A program made the position numbers and the translations under genes. A stretch of 64,000 nt of DNA. Origin: Vibrio echinoideorum. GTDB taxonomy: Bacteria; Pseudomonadota; Gammaproteobacteria; Enterobacterales; Vibrionaceae. Location: NCBI RefSeq assembly GCF_024347455.1, contig NZ_AP025483.1, positions 2,170,001 through 2,234,000 of the forward strand. Direction: 5' to 3'. This document shows positions 1 through 8,815 of this stretch, piece by piece; position 1 is the stretch's first letter, and each line of letters opens with the position of its first letter. The notes below the pieces were generated by a model. It did not search any database. It was given only the letters and a program-made list of their open reading frames with translations, and was not told the origin of the DNA.

Positions 1-1
1 C

Positions 2-661
2 TTAGTTTACCCAAGGGCAGATATTTCTAAGATCCCCCTATCTTTAACTGACGCTATCGTTGACGCGTTAGACAGACACCCTGTAATCAAGATAGCGGCC
101 GCAGATGTTGATTCCGCGCACTTCCAATACAAGCAATCGAAAGGGGTTAATTATCCTACTTTCTCCATTGAAGCTTCTCAATCATGGCGAGATGATGCAG
201 GGGGCGATGAAGGCTCAAGTCAAGAAACGTTAGCTATGCTGAGAATGCGCTATAACCTTTACAACGGAGGCACAGACAGTGCTAACTCAGAAGCAGCCGC
301 TTATCAGCTGAATAAAGCAAAGGATCTGAGAGATCGAGCTTATCGTCAGGTAGAAGAAGGACTTCGCCTTTCTTGGAGTGCATTGGATCTAACACTGCAA
401 CAAAAGAACTTTTTATCCGACCACGTAGATTCAGCCTCAGAAACTGTTATCGCATATGAGAAACAATATCGAATAGGTAAACGTACGTTGCTTGATTTGC
501 TCAACACAGAAAACGAATTGTTTGAAGCCCGTAAAGATTACTTAGATGCACATTACTCAGAACAATACGCTAAATATCGCGTAATGAATGCAACAGGTTC
601 TTTATTGAATGCTCTACTGGTCGACATTCCAGAAGAGTGGACAACGGCCGTGGAGTATTAA
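2..661 (+). CDS. TolC-family outer-membrane efflux/secretion protein, C-terminal part
   Basis: The reading frame is open from base 2 to a TAA at 659-661, so the gene starts upstream of the window; about 219 residues are visible. The visible part carries the TolC/OEP-type helical repeat: long amphipathic helices and the typical tract around GKRTLLDLLNTENELFEARKD, which in TolC relatives forms the periplasmic helical barrel. The family makes trimeric outer-membrane channels for type I secretion or efflux. The next gene, an OmpA lipoprotein, overlaps this stop by one base (TAATG). A TolC-like channel coupled to an OmpA lipoprotein is the arrangement seen in type I secretion loci for giant biofilm adhesins (AggA/LapE type). 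That role is inferred, since the upstream genes are outside the window. Confidence 0.85.
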   Translation, partial: LVYPRADISKIPLSLTDAIVDALDRHPVIKIAAADVDSAHFQYKQSKGVNYPTFSIEASQSWRDDAGGDEGSSQETLAMLRMRYNLYNGGTDSANSEAAAYQLNKAKDLRDRAYRQVEEGLRLSWSALDLTLQQKNFLSDHVDSASETVIAYEKQYRIGKRTLLDLLNTENELFEARKDYLDAHYSEQYAKYRVMNATGSLLNALLVDIPEEWTTAVEY

Positions 662-1272
662 TGATGAAGATACCTTACTTATTACTTTCAACATTAACGA
701 TATCTTTATGTGCATGCTCTAGCCAACAAGAAGAGCCTTACATAGAAATACCTGAAGCTGAACAGATTTCTGATCTGCAAGATAACGACAAAGACGGTGT
801 GGTGAATGCTCGAGACACATGCCCTGGCACACCAGAAGCATCGCTCGTCGATAATGATGGCTGCGGAGAAACCATTCGCTCGGAAGAAGTCAGACAACTG
901 AAAATCCTCTTTGCAAATGACTCTTATGAAGTTAACCCCATCTTTTCAGATCAAATCAGTACGATGGCTGAATTCTTAGAAACATACAAAAGCGCGTCAA
1001 TCGAGATTCAAGGCTACGCGAGTAAAGTGGGCGCTAACGATTACAACTTAGATTTGTCGAAGAAACGAGCCCATCGTGTTGAAGATGAACTGTTGTCAAA
1101 TGGCATCGAACCTAGTCGAGTGAGAATTGTCGGTTATGGTGAAGAGCGACTAGAAAGTGATGGTGACGACCCAACATCACACGCTTTGAACCGTAAAGTA
1201 ACGGCTACGGTTGTCGGGCTAAACCAAGAGATCGTTGAAGAATGGACCATATTTACCACGCTAGAAAAATAA
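661..1272 (+). CDS. OmpA-family lipoprotein
   Basis: The protein begins with a lipoprotein signal ending in a lipobox (LCAC, then SSQQE), so it is probably lipidated and held in the outer membrane. Next comes a short acidic Ca-binding-like tract (DNDKDGVVNARDTCPGT, the thrombospondin type 3 pattern often seen before OmpA domains). The C-terminal OmpA domain (about residues 85-190) contains the peptidoglycan-binding signature (IQGYASKVGANDYN...KKRAHRVEDELL). I chose the ATG at 661 because it overlaps the TolC stop as TAATG and places the signal peptide at the N-terminus; an in-frame start at 637 would add eight residues before it. It is probably the wall-anchoring partner of the upstream TolC-like channel. 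Confidence 0.85.
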   Translation: MMKIPYLLLSTLTISLCACSSQQEEPYIEIPEAEQISDLQDNDKDGVVNARDTCPGTPEASLVDNDGCGETIRSEEVRQLKILFANDSYEVNPIFSDQISTMAEFLETYKSASIEIQGYASKVGANDYNLDLSKKRAHRVEDELLSNGIEPSRVRIVGYGEERLESDGDDPTSHALNRKVTATVVGLNQEIVEEWTIFTTLEK

Positions 1273-1343
1273 CGTGACATTGTCACCTTGTTTGTAAAAG
1301 GAGTTGTAGGTAGTGCGGGGAATATACAGGTAACGCGTTTAGG

Positions 1344-1373
1344 CCTGATGATATTAGAACTAATATTATCAGG
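1344..1373. other. Inverted repeat with AT-rich stem
   Basis: A 14-bp stem (cctgatgatattag paired with ctaatattatcagg, one G-T pair) with almost no loop lies between two convergent genes. No T-run follows it. It may contribute to transcription termination or be a protein-binding palindrome. Confidence 0.4.
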
Positions 1374-1413
1374 TCATCAGACGATGAATATTAGCTAGGA
1401 CATAAAATCAATA

Positions 1414-1449
1414 AAGCCGTGATAAGGTTACCTATCACGGCTTTTTTGT
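1414..1449 (+). terminator. Rho-independent terminator of the TolC/OmpA operon
   Basis: An 11-bp perfect stem (aagccgtgata / tatcacggctt) with an 8-base loop is followed by a T-run on the plus strand, downstream of the OmpA lipoprotein gene. Confidence 0.85.
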
Positions 1450-1506
1450 TCTTTGTTGTCACATGAATCGGGGGAACGATTCTGCGACTAAATTCTCGTT
1501 ACTCAA

Positions 1507-1538
1507 TGAGTAGGCTCGCAATTAAACGAGCCTACTCA
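1507..1538 (-). terminator. Hairpin downstream of nhaA
   Basis: A 12-bp perfect stem (tgagtaggctcg / cgagcctactca) with an 8-base loop ends four bases after the nhaA stop. The T-run on the minus strand is poor, so it may be a weak terminator or an mRNA 3'-end stabiliser. Confidence 0.55.
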
Positions 1539-1541
1539 CGA

Positions 1542-2705
1542 TTAAAGTTTTACTTCTTGTTGCTTCGTACTCGGTAGAGAAATACGTAGCAGGAAATAAC
1601 CCAGAATTGCAGCTGTTGTCGAACCCATCAGGATACCTAGTCGAGCAAACGTATCAAACTCTGCGTTCGTTGGACCAAATGCCAGTGAAGAGATAAAGAT
1701 AGACATTGTAAAACCAATACCACACAACACAGATACTGCGAAGATGTTCATGAAGTTGACACCTTCAGGTAGCTTAGCGATACCCAGTTTCACCGCACCC
1801 CAGCTGAATGCAAAGATACCTAGAGGCTTACCAATCAATAGACCCATAGCGATACCTAGCGGTAACATGCCTGTTAGGCTTGAGATTGAGATACCTTCCA
1901 ACGAAATACCTGCGTTTGCAAATGCAAAGACTGGCAAGATTGCGAATGCCACGTAAGGATGCAGAGCATGCTCTAGGTGTTTCAATGGAGAATAGTCGCC
2001 TTTGTTACCTTTCAATGGGATAGCGAAGCCAATCACTACACCAGCCAATGTTGCGTGAACACCAGATTTCAACACTGCGAACCACAGAATTGCACCAACA
2101 ATGAGATACACAGTCAGCTTAGTCACATGCTTGTTATTTAGCATGAACAGCACACCAGTTGCGATGAAGCCAACCGTTAGTGCAAGCGTTGATAGATCGC
2201 CTGAATAGAACAATGCAATGATAACAACAACACCAAGGTCATCGATGATTGCTAGAGCCAATAGGAATACTTTCAAGCTAACCGGTACACGGTTACCAAG
2301 AAGAGCCATTATACCTAATGCGAATGCGATATCAGTTGCCGCCGGGATAGCCCAGCCTTGAAGCGCTTCAGGGTTACCTGAATTAAACAGCACATAAATA
2401 AGTGCAGGAGCTAGCATACCGCCAACAGCTGCAATAGCAGGGAAGATTGCTGTCTCTTTAGATTTTAATGCGCCTTCTAAAAGCTCACGCTTAACTTCTA
2501 AGCCGATTAGAAGGAAGAACACAGCCATTAGGCCATCGTTAATCCAGTGGGACACAGACATACCAAGAACGTAACTATGAAGTACCCCTTGATACATTTC
2601 GTTCAATGGTGAGTTTGCTACAAACATTGCGATCGCCGCAGCGATGACTAGTATGATGCCGCCAGCAGATTCCATTTTAAAGAAGTCACGGATGACGTCG
2701 GTCAT
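1542..2705 (-). CDS. nhaA: Na+/H+ antiporter NhaA
   Basis: An inner-membrane antiporter that expels Na+ (or Li+) in exchange for H+, important for sodium and alkaline pH tolerance in marine bacteria. The 387-residue length fits the family, with about 12 hydrophobic segments. The family hallmark is visible: two adjacent aspartates in [18 protein letters not shown] (equivalent to E. coli Asp163/Asp164), plus the [11 protein letters not shown] segment. I chose the start at 2705 ([16 protein letters not shown]), the normal NhaA N-terminus; the open frame extends 14 residues upstream to 2747 but those residues do not look like NhaA. No nhaR-type regulator is adjacent. Confidence 0.97.
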   Translation of the reverse strand: MTDVIRDFFKMESAGGIILVIAAAIAMFVANSPLNEMYQGVLHSYVLGMSVSHWINDGLMAVFFLLIGLEVKRELLEGALKSKETAIFPAIAAVGGMLAPALIYVLFNSGNPEALQGWAIPAATDIAFALGIMALLGNRVPVSLKVFLLALAIIDDLGVVVIIALFYSGDLSTLALTVGFIATGVLFMLNNKHVTKLTVYLIVGAILWFAVLKSGVHATLAGVVIGFAIPLKGNKGDYSPLKHLEHALHPYVAFAILPVFAFANAGISLEGISISSLTGMLPLGIAMGLLIGKPLGIFAFSWGAVKLGIAKLPEGVNFMNIFAVSVLCGIGFTMSIFISSLAFGPTNAEFDTFARLGILMGSTTAAILGYFLLRISLPSTKQQEVKL

Positions 2706-2942
2706 GATTTCGCCCTTATATTTATTATTTAAATAAACGAATAACAAAGAATAACCACGAGTGTATAGACAAGCCCAATCGATAGATAATCACTTCTTCG
2801 GATGTTTAACTTCGGTTTTTCCTACAAATACTAAACAATACGTCGTATATTCCATAATGTTGTTACGTAAGATGAATTAAGTATAGATGAGAACCTGGAT
2901 GCTGTATGCAGAATTAATTTTAGAATCAAATTTGCGCAGATA

Positions 2943-2970
2943 TAAAAAAAGGCTATCAAATGATAGCCTT
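2943..2970 (-). terminator. Rho-independent terminator of the AttEFGH-like operon
   Basis: On the minus strand, a 10-bp stem (aaggctatca / tgatagcctt, 2949-2970) is followed by a T-run (complement of the A-run at 2943-2950), ten bases after the attH-like stop. Confidence 0.85.
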
Positions 2971-2979
2971 AGGTGTTTT

Positions 2980-4116
2980 TTAGTAGCCAGTTAGCTGCAT
3001 AAAGCCTGTCGCTTCATGACTTCCGCTCGCCATTATGGGGCCTTCCCAATATGGTATGACAAATGGCAGCCACATATCTCTGCGTTTGATGCGCGTCGTA
3101 AGATTGATATTGTGTTGTGGCACGTTGATTATCCATTGCAGTGGCATTCTTCTGCCATTCAGTAACGTTGTGTTCTGCAGAGGCTTGATAGAGATATCCG
3201 AATCCGTCAACTGATAAACTTTGCCAGAGCGGGTCGCCAACGTCCCGAAAACATAAGGTAACTGTTGATTGTGACGGTAGCGGTTAATACTTAACGCCGT
3301 GCCATCATCAAGGTTAAACACAAACCAATCCCAACCTTGTTGCCCTACTCCGAGTAAGCCACTTCCCCACTCTTTATGTACCCATGCCGTCCCTTCAACT
3401 TCCTTAGTAACACCGTCGAGATTCAGCACACCAGTCAATGATAAAAAGGGAGCGCTGAAGTTATAAGACGCAACAGGCAGTAAATCGTGTTTTTTCTGAT
3501 AACCATTGTCTCCATTCAACACATATGGCCCTTTCGCCACAGTGTCCAGCTCAAGACCAAACGTATCCGTTTTTACTTGGAGGCGACCGGGGAACGGGGT
3601 ATTACCCAATGCACGCCAGTTCCAGTTATCAATCCAAATTCTAAACGGACGACTCGTCACCCCCGCTTGGCCAATTCCACCACGCGCTAAACGCTGTTCT
3701 TTCCAGACTTTAGAGTCAGAAGAAATCACTACATTTGAAATATAGATTTGTGGACTTTGCCATCCCGGAGTTTCGCGCTCGTCTGTAGCTATACGAAAGA
3801 AGCTCCATTGAACCGAGTACTTCTTACCGTCATCCCCTTTTAGAGAAGCAAAGTAGTGCCACCATTCGTGTTGAAAATCAGGGTGGAATTGGAAGTCTCT
3901 CGGCAGAGAAACGGTTCTATCAGGCAGCACAGGTTCAAACACATTAAAGTGCTCGCTGACCAGCACCGAGTTAACTTCATTGACGCCCTTTTCACCGACA
4001 TCAACGAAATAGGAGTAATAAGCCCAGAGACCTAAAAGAGCACCAAAGAAACTAACTAATAAAACAGATGATATCAGTCGGTGTTTGAGTTTAATTGAAC
4101 CATTGCGTTGAAACAT
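2980..4116 (-). CDS. AttH-like lipocalin-fold exported protein
   Basis: About 378 residues with an N-terminal membrane anchor or signal segment (around residues 12-33), then a two-lobed domain of the AttH/CrtC lipocalin-like type ('predicted secreted hydrolase', COG5621). Visible hallmarks are HPDFQHEWWHYFASL near the start and VEGTAWVHKEWGSG and GWDWFVFNLDDG further on. These are the conserved His/Trp motifs of the family. It is the last gene of an ATPase-permease-AttH operon. I chose the ATG at 4116 because it follows the permease stop by one base (TAATATG); a start at 4128 would overlap the permease by 11 bases with a poorly placed ribosome site. The family's substrate is not known to me. 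Confidence 0.85.
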   Translation of the reverse strand: MFQRNGSIKLKHRLISSVLLVSFFGALLGLWAYYSYFVDVGEKGVNEVNSVLVSEHFNVFEPVLPDRTVSLPRDFQFHPDFQHEWWHYFASLKGDDGKKYSVQWSFFRIATDERETPGWQSPQIYISNVVISSDSKVWKEQRLARGGIGQAGVTSRPFRIWIDNWNWRALGNTPFPGRLQVKTDTFGLELDTVAKGPYVLNGDNGYQKKHDLLPVASYNFSAPFLSLTGVLNLDGVTKEVEGTAWVHKEWGSGLLGVGQQGWDWFVFNLDDGTALSINRYRHNQQLPYVFGTLATRSGKVYQLTDSDISIKPLQNTTLLNGRRMPLQWIINVPQHNINLTTRIKRRDMWLPFVIPYWEGPIMASGSHEATGFMQLTGY

Positions 4117-4117
4117 A

Positions 4118-6571
4118 TTAAAGTGCATCCCTCAATGACTTCATCGGCGTGTTCCGAATCATTCTCATCACTGGTAAAGCTCCAGCGAGCATTAATGCTG
4201 CCATTGCCCACGCAAATGTCACTAAATAATCCCATGGAATCACTTGTAACTCGAGAGACCAGCCAAAAGATTGCTTAATGACGATATCAACGATTAAGCT
4301 CGCCAAGGCTAAGCCAAGCGGAATGGCTATTAAAGAGGAAATAAGCCCAAATACAAATAATTGTAAACTGCCGGTGAGAATCAGTTCTTTGGCCGAAACG
4401 CCTAAACAACGTTGCAGTGAAATATGCCTTTGACGCGACACTTCACCCGCAACGGTAGCAAAGAAGATACCGAAAACCGCAATCACTAAGGTGATATTGC
4501 CCAACGTATCGGCAATAGCAAACGTTCGATCGAACACACGCATTGCTTGGCTGTGAATATTATTATTATCGAAAATACGTTCAGAGCCGAGCCTAAATAC
4601 GCTCTCTAATCGGCTTCGTAAACCGATGGCATTCACATCATCTTTCAATGTTACGCCAAGCCCCACATTGCCTTTTCCGGCAAATCCATACAACCAGTTA
4701 CGATGTGACATCATCACTTGATGATAAGGGTTGCCATAATCGTAATACACCCCAACAACTTGCCAACCGGAACCTAGGCTGTCATAAAGATCAATATAGT
4801 CACCGGGGCGAATACCCAGTTTTAAAGACATGGATTCGCTGATCAATACACCTTTAGAGTGATGTAAATGATACCAATAGTTCGGAATACCTAACTTAAT
4901 CGTTAGAGCTTCTAATTCACCTTCAGATGGGCCTGTACTCACAACCTGAATGCTGCCCACAGGAGAAGCGACGTCTTTTTCCCAACGCCACCAAACCGAA
5001 TCAACCTCGGGTTGGTCCGACAGCCAATTGCTCATACGAGCAGCCGCATTGTTGGTTGGGTATATATAGAGATCAGCCGCCAAACGCTGCGTTAACCATT
5101 TATCCGTAGTATCCCTGAAGCTTCCGACCATGGTTTCAACACCAATATTAGCCGTTAACGCCAACATAAAGGCCATCGTCGCAACACCACGGTAGCTCAT
5201 GCTTGAGGCTGCATCGGAGAAGAACCAACGAGCACGAACCCAACGTAATGAATAAGATAAACTGTTGAACAGTTTCCACATCAAGAACGGCGTAAACAGC
5301 GCCACACTCACCAGCATCAGCGCGATAATAGCAAAACCCGTCTCTTGGGTTTGAGGAGCTTGATACACCGCTACTGCAGCGACACAGAAACCACAACCTA
5401 TCAATGCTTGCCAAGTAAACTCAGTGCCGGCAAAACGCATTAAGGACAATCGAGAGGTCAAACGAATAGGTTGGGATTTCAGTAAACGAACCAACGGCCA
5501 AGCGCACGCCAAGAATGCACCAAGCAATGCCATCAATAAGCTATAACCACTCCAACGCCAACTCCAGCTCAACGTTAAACCGACGTTAGCATCATAAAGA
5601 TCGCCTAGGCTTGAAGACACTGCCGGTAACAGTTGATTCGCTAACATCACGCCAAATATATTGCCGCATATCCAGCTTAATAAAACCAAGATAAGCAGCT
5701 CTAAACAAAGTGCCTTCGTAAGCTGCCAACCAGATACACCCGTTTGTCTTAGGATTCCAACTAATGGTTGACGCTGAATAAATGAAAGTGACATCGCTTG
5801 ATAGAAGATAAACAAGCCCACCACAAACGACAGCATACCCATCGCGGTTAAGTTCAAGTGAAAAGCACTAGTGAGTGATTCAAGCTCCGCCTTTGAGCTA
5901 CGAGTAATCGTCAAACCATTTGGCAATATGTTCTTAAGACGCTCGAACTTCTCAGGAGGCATGTCTGAACAAGCAATGACCGAAAGCCCAGCGCTGCGTT
6001 TTAGCATTCTGAGCAATGAAATGTCCGCAATCAGGCGAGTACCATCAATAATATTGTTTTGATCGACAGCCACGGGGCCTAGCTCAGAACCGTCTAATAG
6101 ATGAATATAGTCGCCACTTTTCCACTCCATATGTTCAGCAAGGTCATCACTGACAAGGATCGGATACGGCGGCTTCATGAGATTTAAGGTAGTGAGATCT
6201 TTTAACGCAACACCCGGCTGTAGTTGAAGCATAGACACGGGGTCTAAGCCAATCAGCATGAAATTCGCGCCGTTTTCATCAGTGATACGGTGATGGTCAA
6301 AAGGAGAACACTGTTGAAAGCCTTCACGGCGAAGTTGGATATAAAAGCCTTGCGGAATTTTATTGGCGTTGTGTTTTGGTCGAATACGATAAGGAAGAGG
6401 ATTCGAAAAGAGTTTTTCGCCATGCGCATAACTTTGCTTGGCGTGTTGGTTAATAGCGGTAACACCAACCAAAAGTGATACGCCAAGGGTTAAACCAAGC
6501 CATACCAATATAATCTGAAGTGGGTAACGTCGATAGTGACCGAGTAGTGCCTTAACTACGGGCCATAACAT
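4118..6571 (-). CDS. FtsX-like ABC transporter permease (AttF/AttG-like)
   Basis: An 817-residue inner-membrane permease of the LolC/MacB/FtsX superfamily. There is one N-terminal membrane helix, a large periplasmic region, a first FtsX domain (TM cluster around residues 240-370), a central hydrophobic cluster, a second MacB-like periplasmic region and a C-terminal FtsX domain (three helices in the last 130 residues). Having both FtsX modules in one chain is the double-length form of this permease type. The start at 6571 is supported by a strong AAGGAGGG site seven bases upstream and gives a 20-base overlap with the ATPase gene; in-frame residues upstream to 6604 are unlikely to be used. Such permeases usually act on lipoproteins or lipids at the periplasmic face of the membrane rather than by classical import. 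Confidence 0.88.
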   Translation of the reverse strand: MLWPVVKALLGHYRRYPLQIILVWLGLTLGVSLLVGVTAINQHAKQSYAHGEKLFSNPLPYRIRPKHNANKIPQGFYIQLRREGFQQCSPFDHHRITDENGANFMLIGLDPVSMLQLQPGVALKDLTTLNLMKPPYPILVSDDLAEHMEWKSGDYIHLLDGSELGPVAVDQNNIIDGTRLIADISLLRMLKRSAGLSVIACSDMPPEKFERLKNILPNGLTITRSSKAELESLTSAFHLNLTAMGMLSFVVGLFIFYQAMSLSFIQRQPLVGILRQTGVSGWQLTKALCLELLILVLLSWICGNIFGVMLANQLLPAVSSSLGDLYDANVGLTLSWSWRWSGYSLLMALLGAFLACAWPLVRLLKSQPIRLTSRLSLMRFAGTEFTWQALIGCGFCVAAVAVYQAPQTQETGFAIIALMLVSVALFTPFLMWKLFNSLSYSLRWVRARWFFSDAASSMSYRGVATMAFMLALTANIGVETMVGSFRDTTDKWLTQRLAADLYIYPTNNAAARMSNWLSDQPEVDSVWWRWEKDVASPVGSIQVVSTGPSEGELEALTIKLGIPNYWYHLHHSKGVLISESMSLKLGIRPGDYIDLYDSLGSGWQVVGVYYDYGNPYHQVMMSHRNWLYGFAGKGNVGLGVTLKDDVNAIGLRSRLESVFRLGSERIFDNNNIHSQAMRVFDRTFAIADTLGNITLVIAVFGIFFATVAGEVSRQRHISLQRCLGVSAKELILTGSLQLFVFGLISSLIAIPLGLALASLIVDIVIKQSFGWSLELQVIPWDYLVTFAWAMAALMLAGALPVMRMIRNTPMKSLRDAL

Positions 6572-7235
6572 GCAGTTGCCCTCCTTGTAGGCGGATACGA
6601 CCATCCATATGTAGCGCTACTTTTTCACTGTGCGTAACCAGTAACAAGGTACATTCTAGCTGACGGGTTAAAGAGGTCAGCAAACGCATCACCGCTTCCG
6701 CATTGCGTTCATCGAGGCTTCCCGTAGGCTCATCGGCCAACAAAATCTTCGGTTCCATATACAATGCACGAGCAATCGCCGCACGTTGCTGTTGACCACC
6801 AGAGGCCTCTTCAGGGTAACGTCCAAGTAAAGGCATAAGGTCTAAAGCCGACAGTATCTGTCTCCAGAGCCCTTTATCTTCAGGCAAACCCTTTAATTGG
6901 CGACAAAAACGAATGTTGTCGGCAATATTAAGCGTTGGAAGTAGGTTGAATTGCTGGAAAATATGACCAATATTATTTCGACGATATGCGGTGCGATTAC
7001 GTTCTGTCGAATCGTGCATATTGAAGTTTGGGAAAGCGATTTCACCAGAATCTACCAAATCTAAACCCGCGATAAGATTCAATAATGTACTCTTTCCTGA
7101 ACCGCTTTCTCCCATTAATGCGAGTTGGTCGCCTTGGTTTAATGTTAACTCAGCACCTTGCAAAACAGGGTGAAATTCTCCCCCGTCGACATAGCCTTTA
7201 CATAGGTCTGACAGCTTTAACATTAAACAGCTCAC
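6552..7235 (-). CDS. ABC transporter ATP-binding protein (AttE/LolD-like)
   Basis: A 227-residue ATPase of the LolD/MacB type. Visible motifs are Walker A GESGSGKST (residues 42-50), signature ASGGQQQR, Walker B ILLADEPTGSLD and the H-loop LLLVTHSEK. It is the first gene of the operon with the FtsX-type permease (20-base overlap) and the AttH-like protein. The start could be 7235 or the Met at 7223; neither has a strong ribosome site. The AttEFGH name comes from gene order and the AttH family, not from known biochemistry. Confidence 0.9.
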   Translation of the reverse strand: MSCLMLKLSDLCKGYVDGGEFHPVLQGAELTLNQGDQLALMGESGSGKSTLLNLIAGLDLVDSGEIAFPNFNMHDSTERNRTAYRRNNIGHIFQQFNLLPTLNIADNIRFCRQLKGLPEDKGLWRQILSALDLMPLLGRYPEEASGGQQQRAAIARALYMEPKILLADEPTGSLDERNAEAVMRLLTSLTRQLECTLLLVTHSEKVALHMDGRIRLQGGQLHVMARS

Positions 7236-7345
7236 ATTAGATAGAATTTGGAAGGAGAATCTACACTAATTCCCTGTTAGGAGGAAGTATTTTGAAAGAT
7301 AGATCACACGCCAACGATAAAGTAGTGCGATCGATGCGCCCCACT

Positions 7346-8719
7346 TCAATTTCCTATTAAGTTTTTAATCCATTTTCTGGTTTTCATGCGATAGAGCGAA
7401 CCACCCCACTTAATGACCTCTTCAGTCAAGAACAGCAAATACACCCATTCTGGCGGGAATTTGAAATAAATAGCGGCAACCGCAGCCAAAGGTATACCAA
7501 TCACCCACTGAGCAATTAGGTCTTGATAGAGGCAGAACTTAACGTCGCCACCCGCTCTCAATACGCCAACAATCACTGTCATTGGGATTGAACGGATAAC
7601 GATTCCGACACTTAAAATCAGAATAAATTTCTCGGAAAGAGCTCTGGTTTCTTCAGTCAACGCACTGAACGCATTCAATATTGGCATTTGCACAAAATAA
7701 AGGAAGATCGCCACAACAATACTGGTCAGGAAACACAAAATAGTTAGGCCAAGAGCTTGATAATAGACTGCCTCATTATTCTTCGCGCCAAGTTGGTTGC
7801 CAACCAAGACAGAAGCCGCATTCGACATACCAATCAATAGGCTCAGCGAGATAGACTCAACTGGCGTCATCACCGAAAGCGCTGCTAACCCTTGTACACC
7901 CGATTGTCCCATGATTGCGTGATAAGCAAATAGGCCACCAGCCCACGCTAAGAAATTGAACGTCGTTGGCAGCGATAATTTCAAAAAACGAACCACTTTC
8001 TCGACGGTTGCCGCCGCTTGAATATCGCAGAATTTGAAGGCTAATAAATGCTTTGAAAAATAGAGGTAACCATACAAGGTCGCGACTTCAATAGCGCCAC
8101 TCATTACTGTAGCAATCGCCGCGCCTTTTATGCCCAAAGCAGGAAAACCTAAATTACCGAAGATCAGCACCCAGTTTAAAAACACATTAGAAAGAATGCC
8201 GATTCCGCTAAAGAAAGTACTGAGCCCCGGCTTATGCATTGCTCTTAGACCAACAGCCATGCTGCTCACACACGATACCGCCAACATGCTAAATGAGGTG
8301 ATAACGATGTATTCCATACCCAAATTAATGACTTCTTGAGAATCTGTGGTCACACCCATGATTTGCGCGGGAAAAGAGATAAAGAACACAATCGTAAGCA
8401 AGGCAAACAGTGTCGAAACCAACCAGGTCAGTGCGGTACTTTCTCTGACTCCTTGTTTGTCGCCCGCCCCCCAGTATTGTGCCGTCAACAACGCACCACC
8501 TGTGGTAACACCAACTAGCATAATAGTCGTCACAAACATCGCACGGCTTGCTACCCCTACCGCCGCGATGTCTGCTTCTCCAAGCTGACCTAACATCAAC
8601 ACATCCACTAAGCCTCGGCTTGAAAACATAATGCTCTGTAAAGTGATAGGCAAAGCAATCGCAATAAGCCTACGAACAAAGTCACCTCGGGTGTGATGAA
8701 TAATGGAAGAGAGCAACAT
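7346..8719 (-). CDS. MATE family efflux transporter
   Basis: A 457-residue integral membrane protein with about 12 hydrophobic segments arranged as two MatE repeats; the family exchanges Na+ or H+ for cationic drugs or metabolites. The first repeat starts at IALPITLQSIMFSSRGLVDVLMLGQLG and the second around LSLPTTFNFLAWAGGLFAYHAIMG. Features such as GLVDVLMLGQLGEADIAAVGVA and SMAVGLRAMHKPG are family-typical. It is transcribed alone, divergently from the SDR/DUF2867 gene across a 96-base gap. The drug specificity cannot be read from the sequence. Confidence 0.92.
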   Translation of the reverse strand: MLLSSIIHHTRGDFVRRLIAIALPITLQSIMFSSRGLVDVLMLGQLGEADIAAVGVASRAMFVTTIMLVGVTTGGALLTAQYWGAGDKQGVRESTALTWLVSTLFALLTIVFFISFPAQIMGVTTDSQEVINLGMEYIVITSFSMLAVSCVSSMAVGLRAMHKPGLSTFFSGIGILSNVFLNWVLIFGNLGFPALGIKGAAIATVMSGAIEVATLYGYLYFSKHLLAFKFCDIQAAATVEKVVRFLKLSLPTTFNFLAWAGGLFAYHAIMGQSGVQGLAALSVMTPVESISLSLLIGMSNAASVLVGNQLGAKNNEAVYYQALGLTILCFLTSIVVAIFLYFVQMPILNAFSALTEETRALSEKFILILSVGIVIRSIPMTVIVGVLRAGGDVKFCLYQDLIAQWVIGIPLAAVAAIYFKFPPEWVYLLFLTEEVIKWGGSLYRMKTRKWIKNLIGN

Positions 8720-8815
8720 AGAGATACCTAAACGGAACGTATTGATGAATAAAGATAAATATCGCGCTATTATATCAATGTTCGGTTTTTAACCACAGAT
8801 ATAAATGGAGTAACA

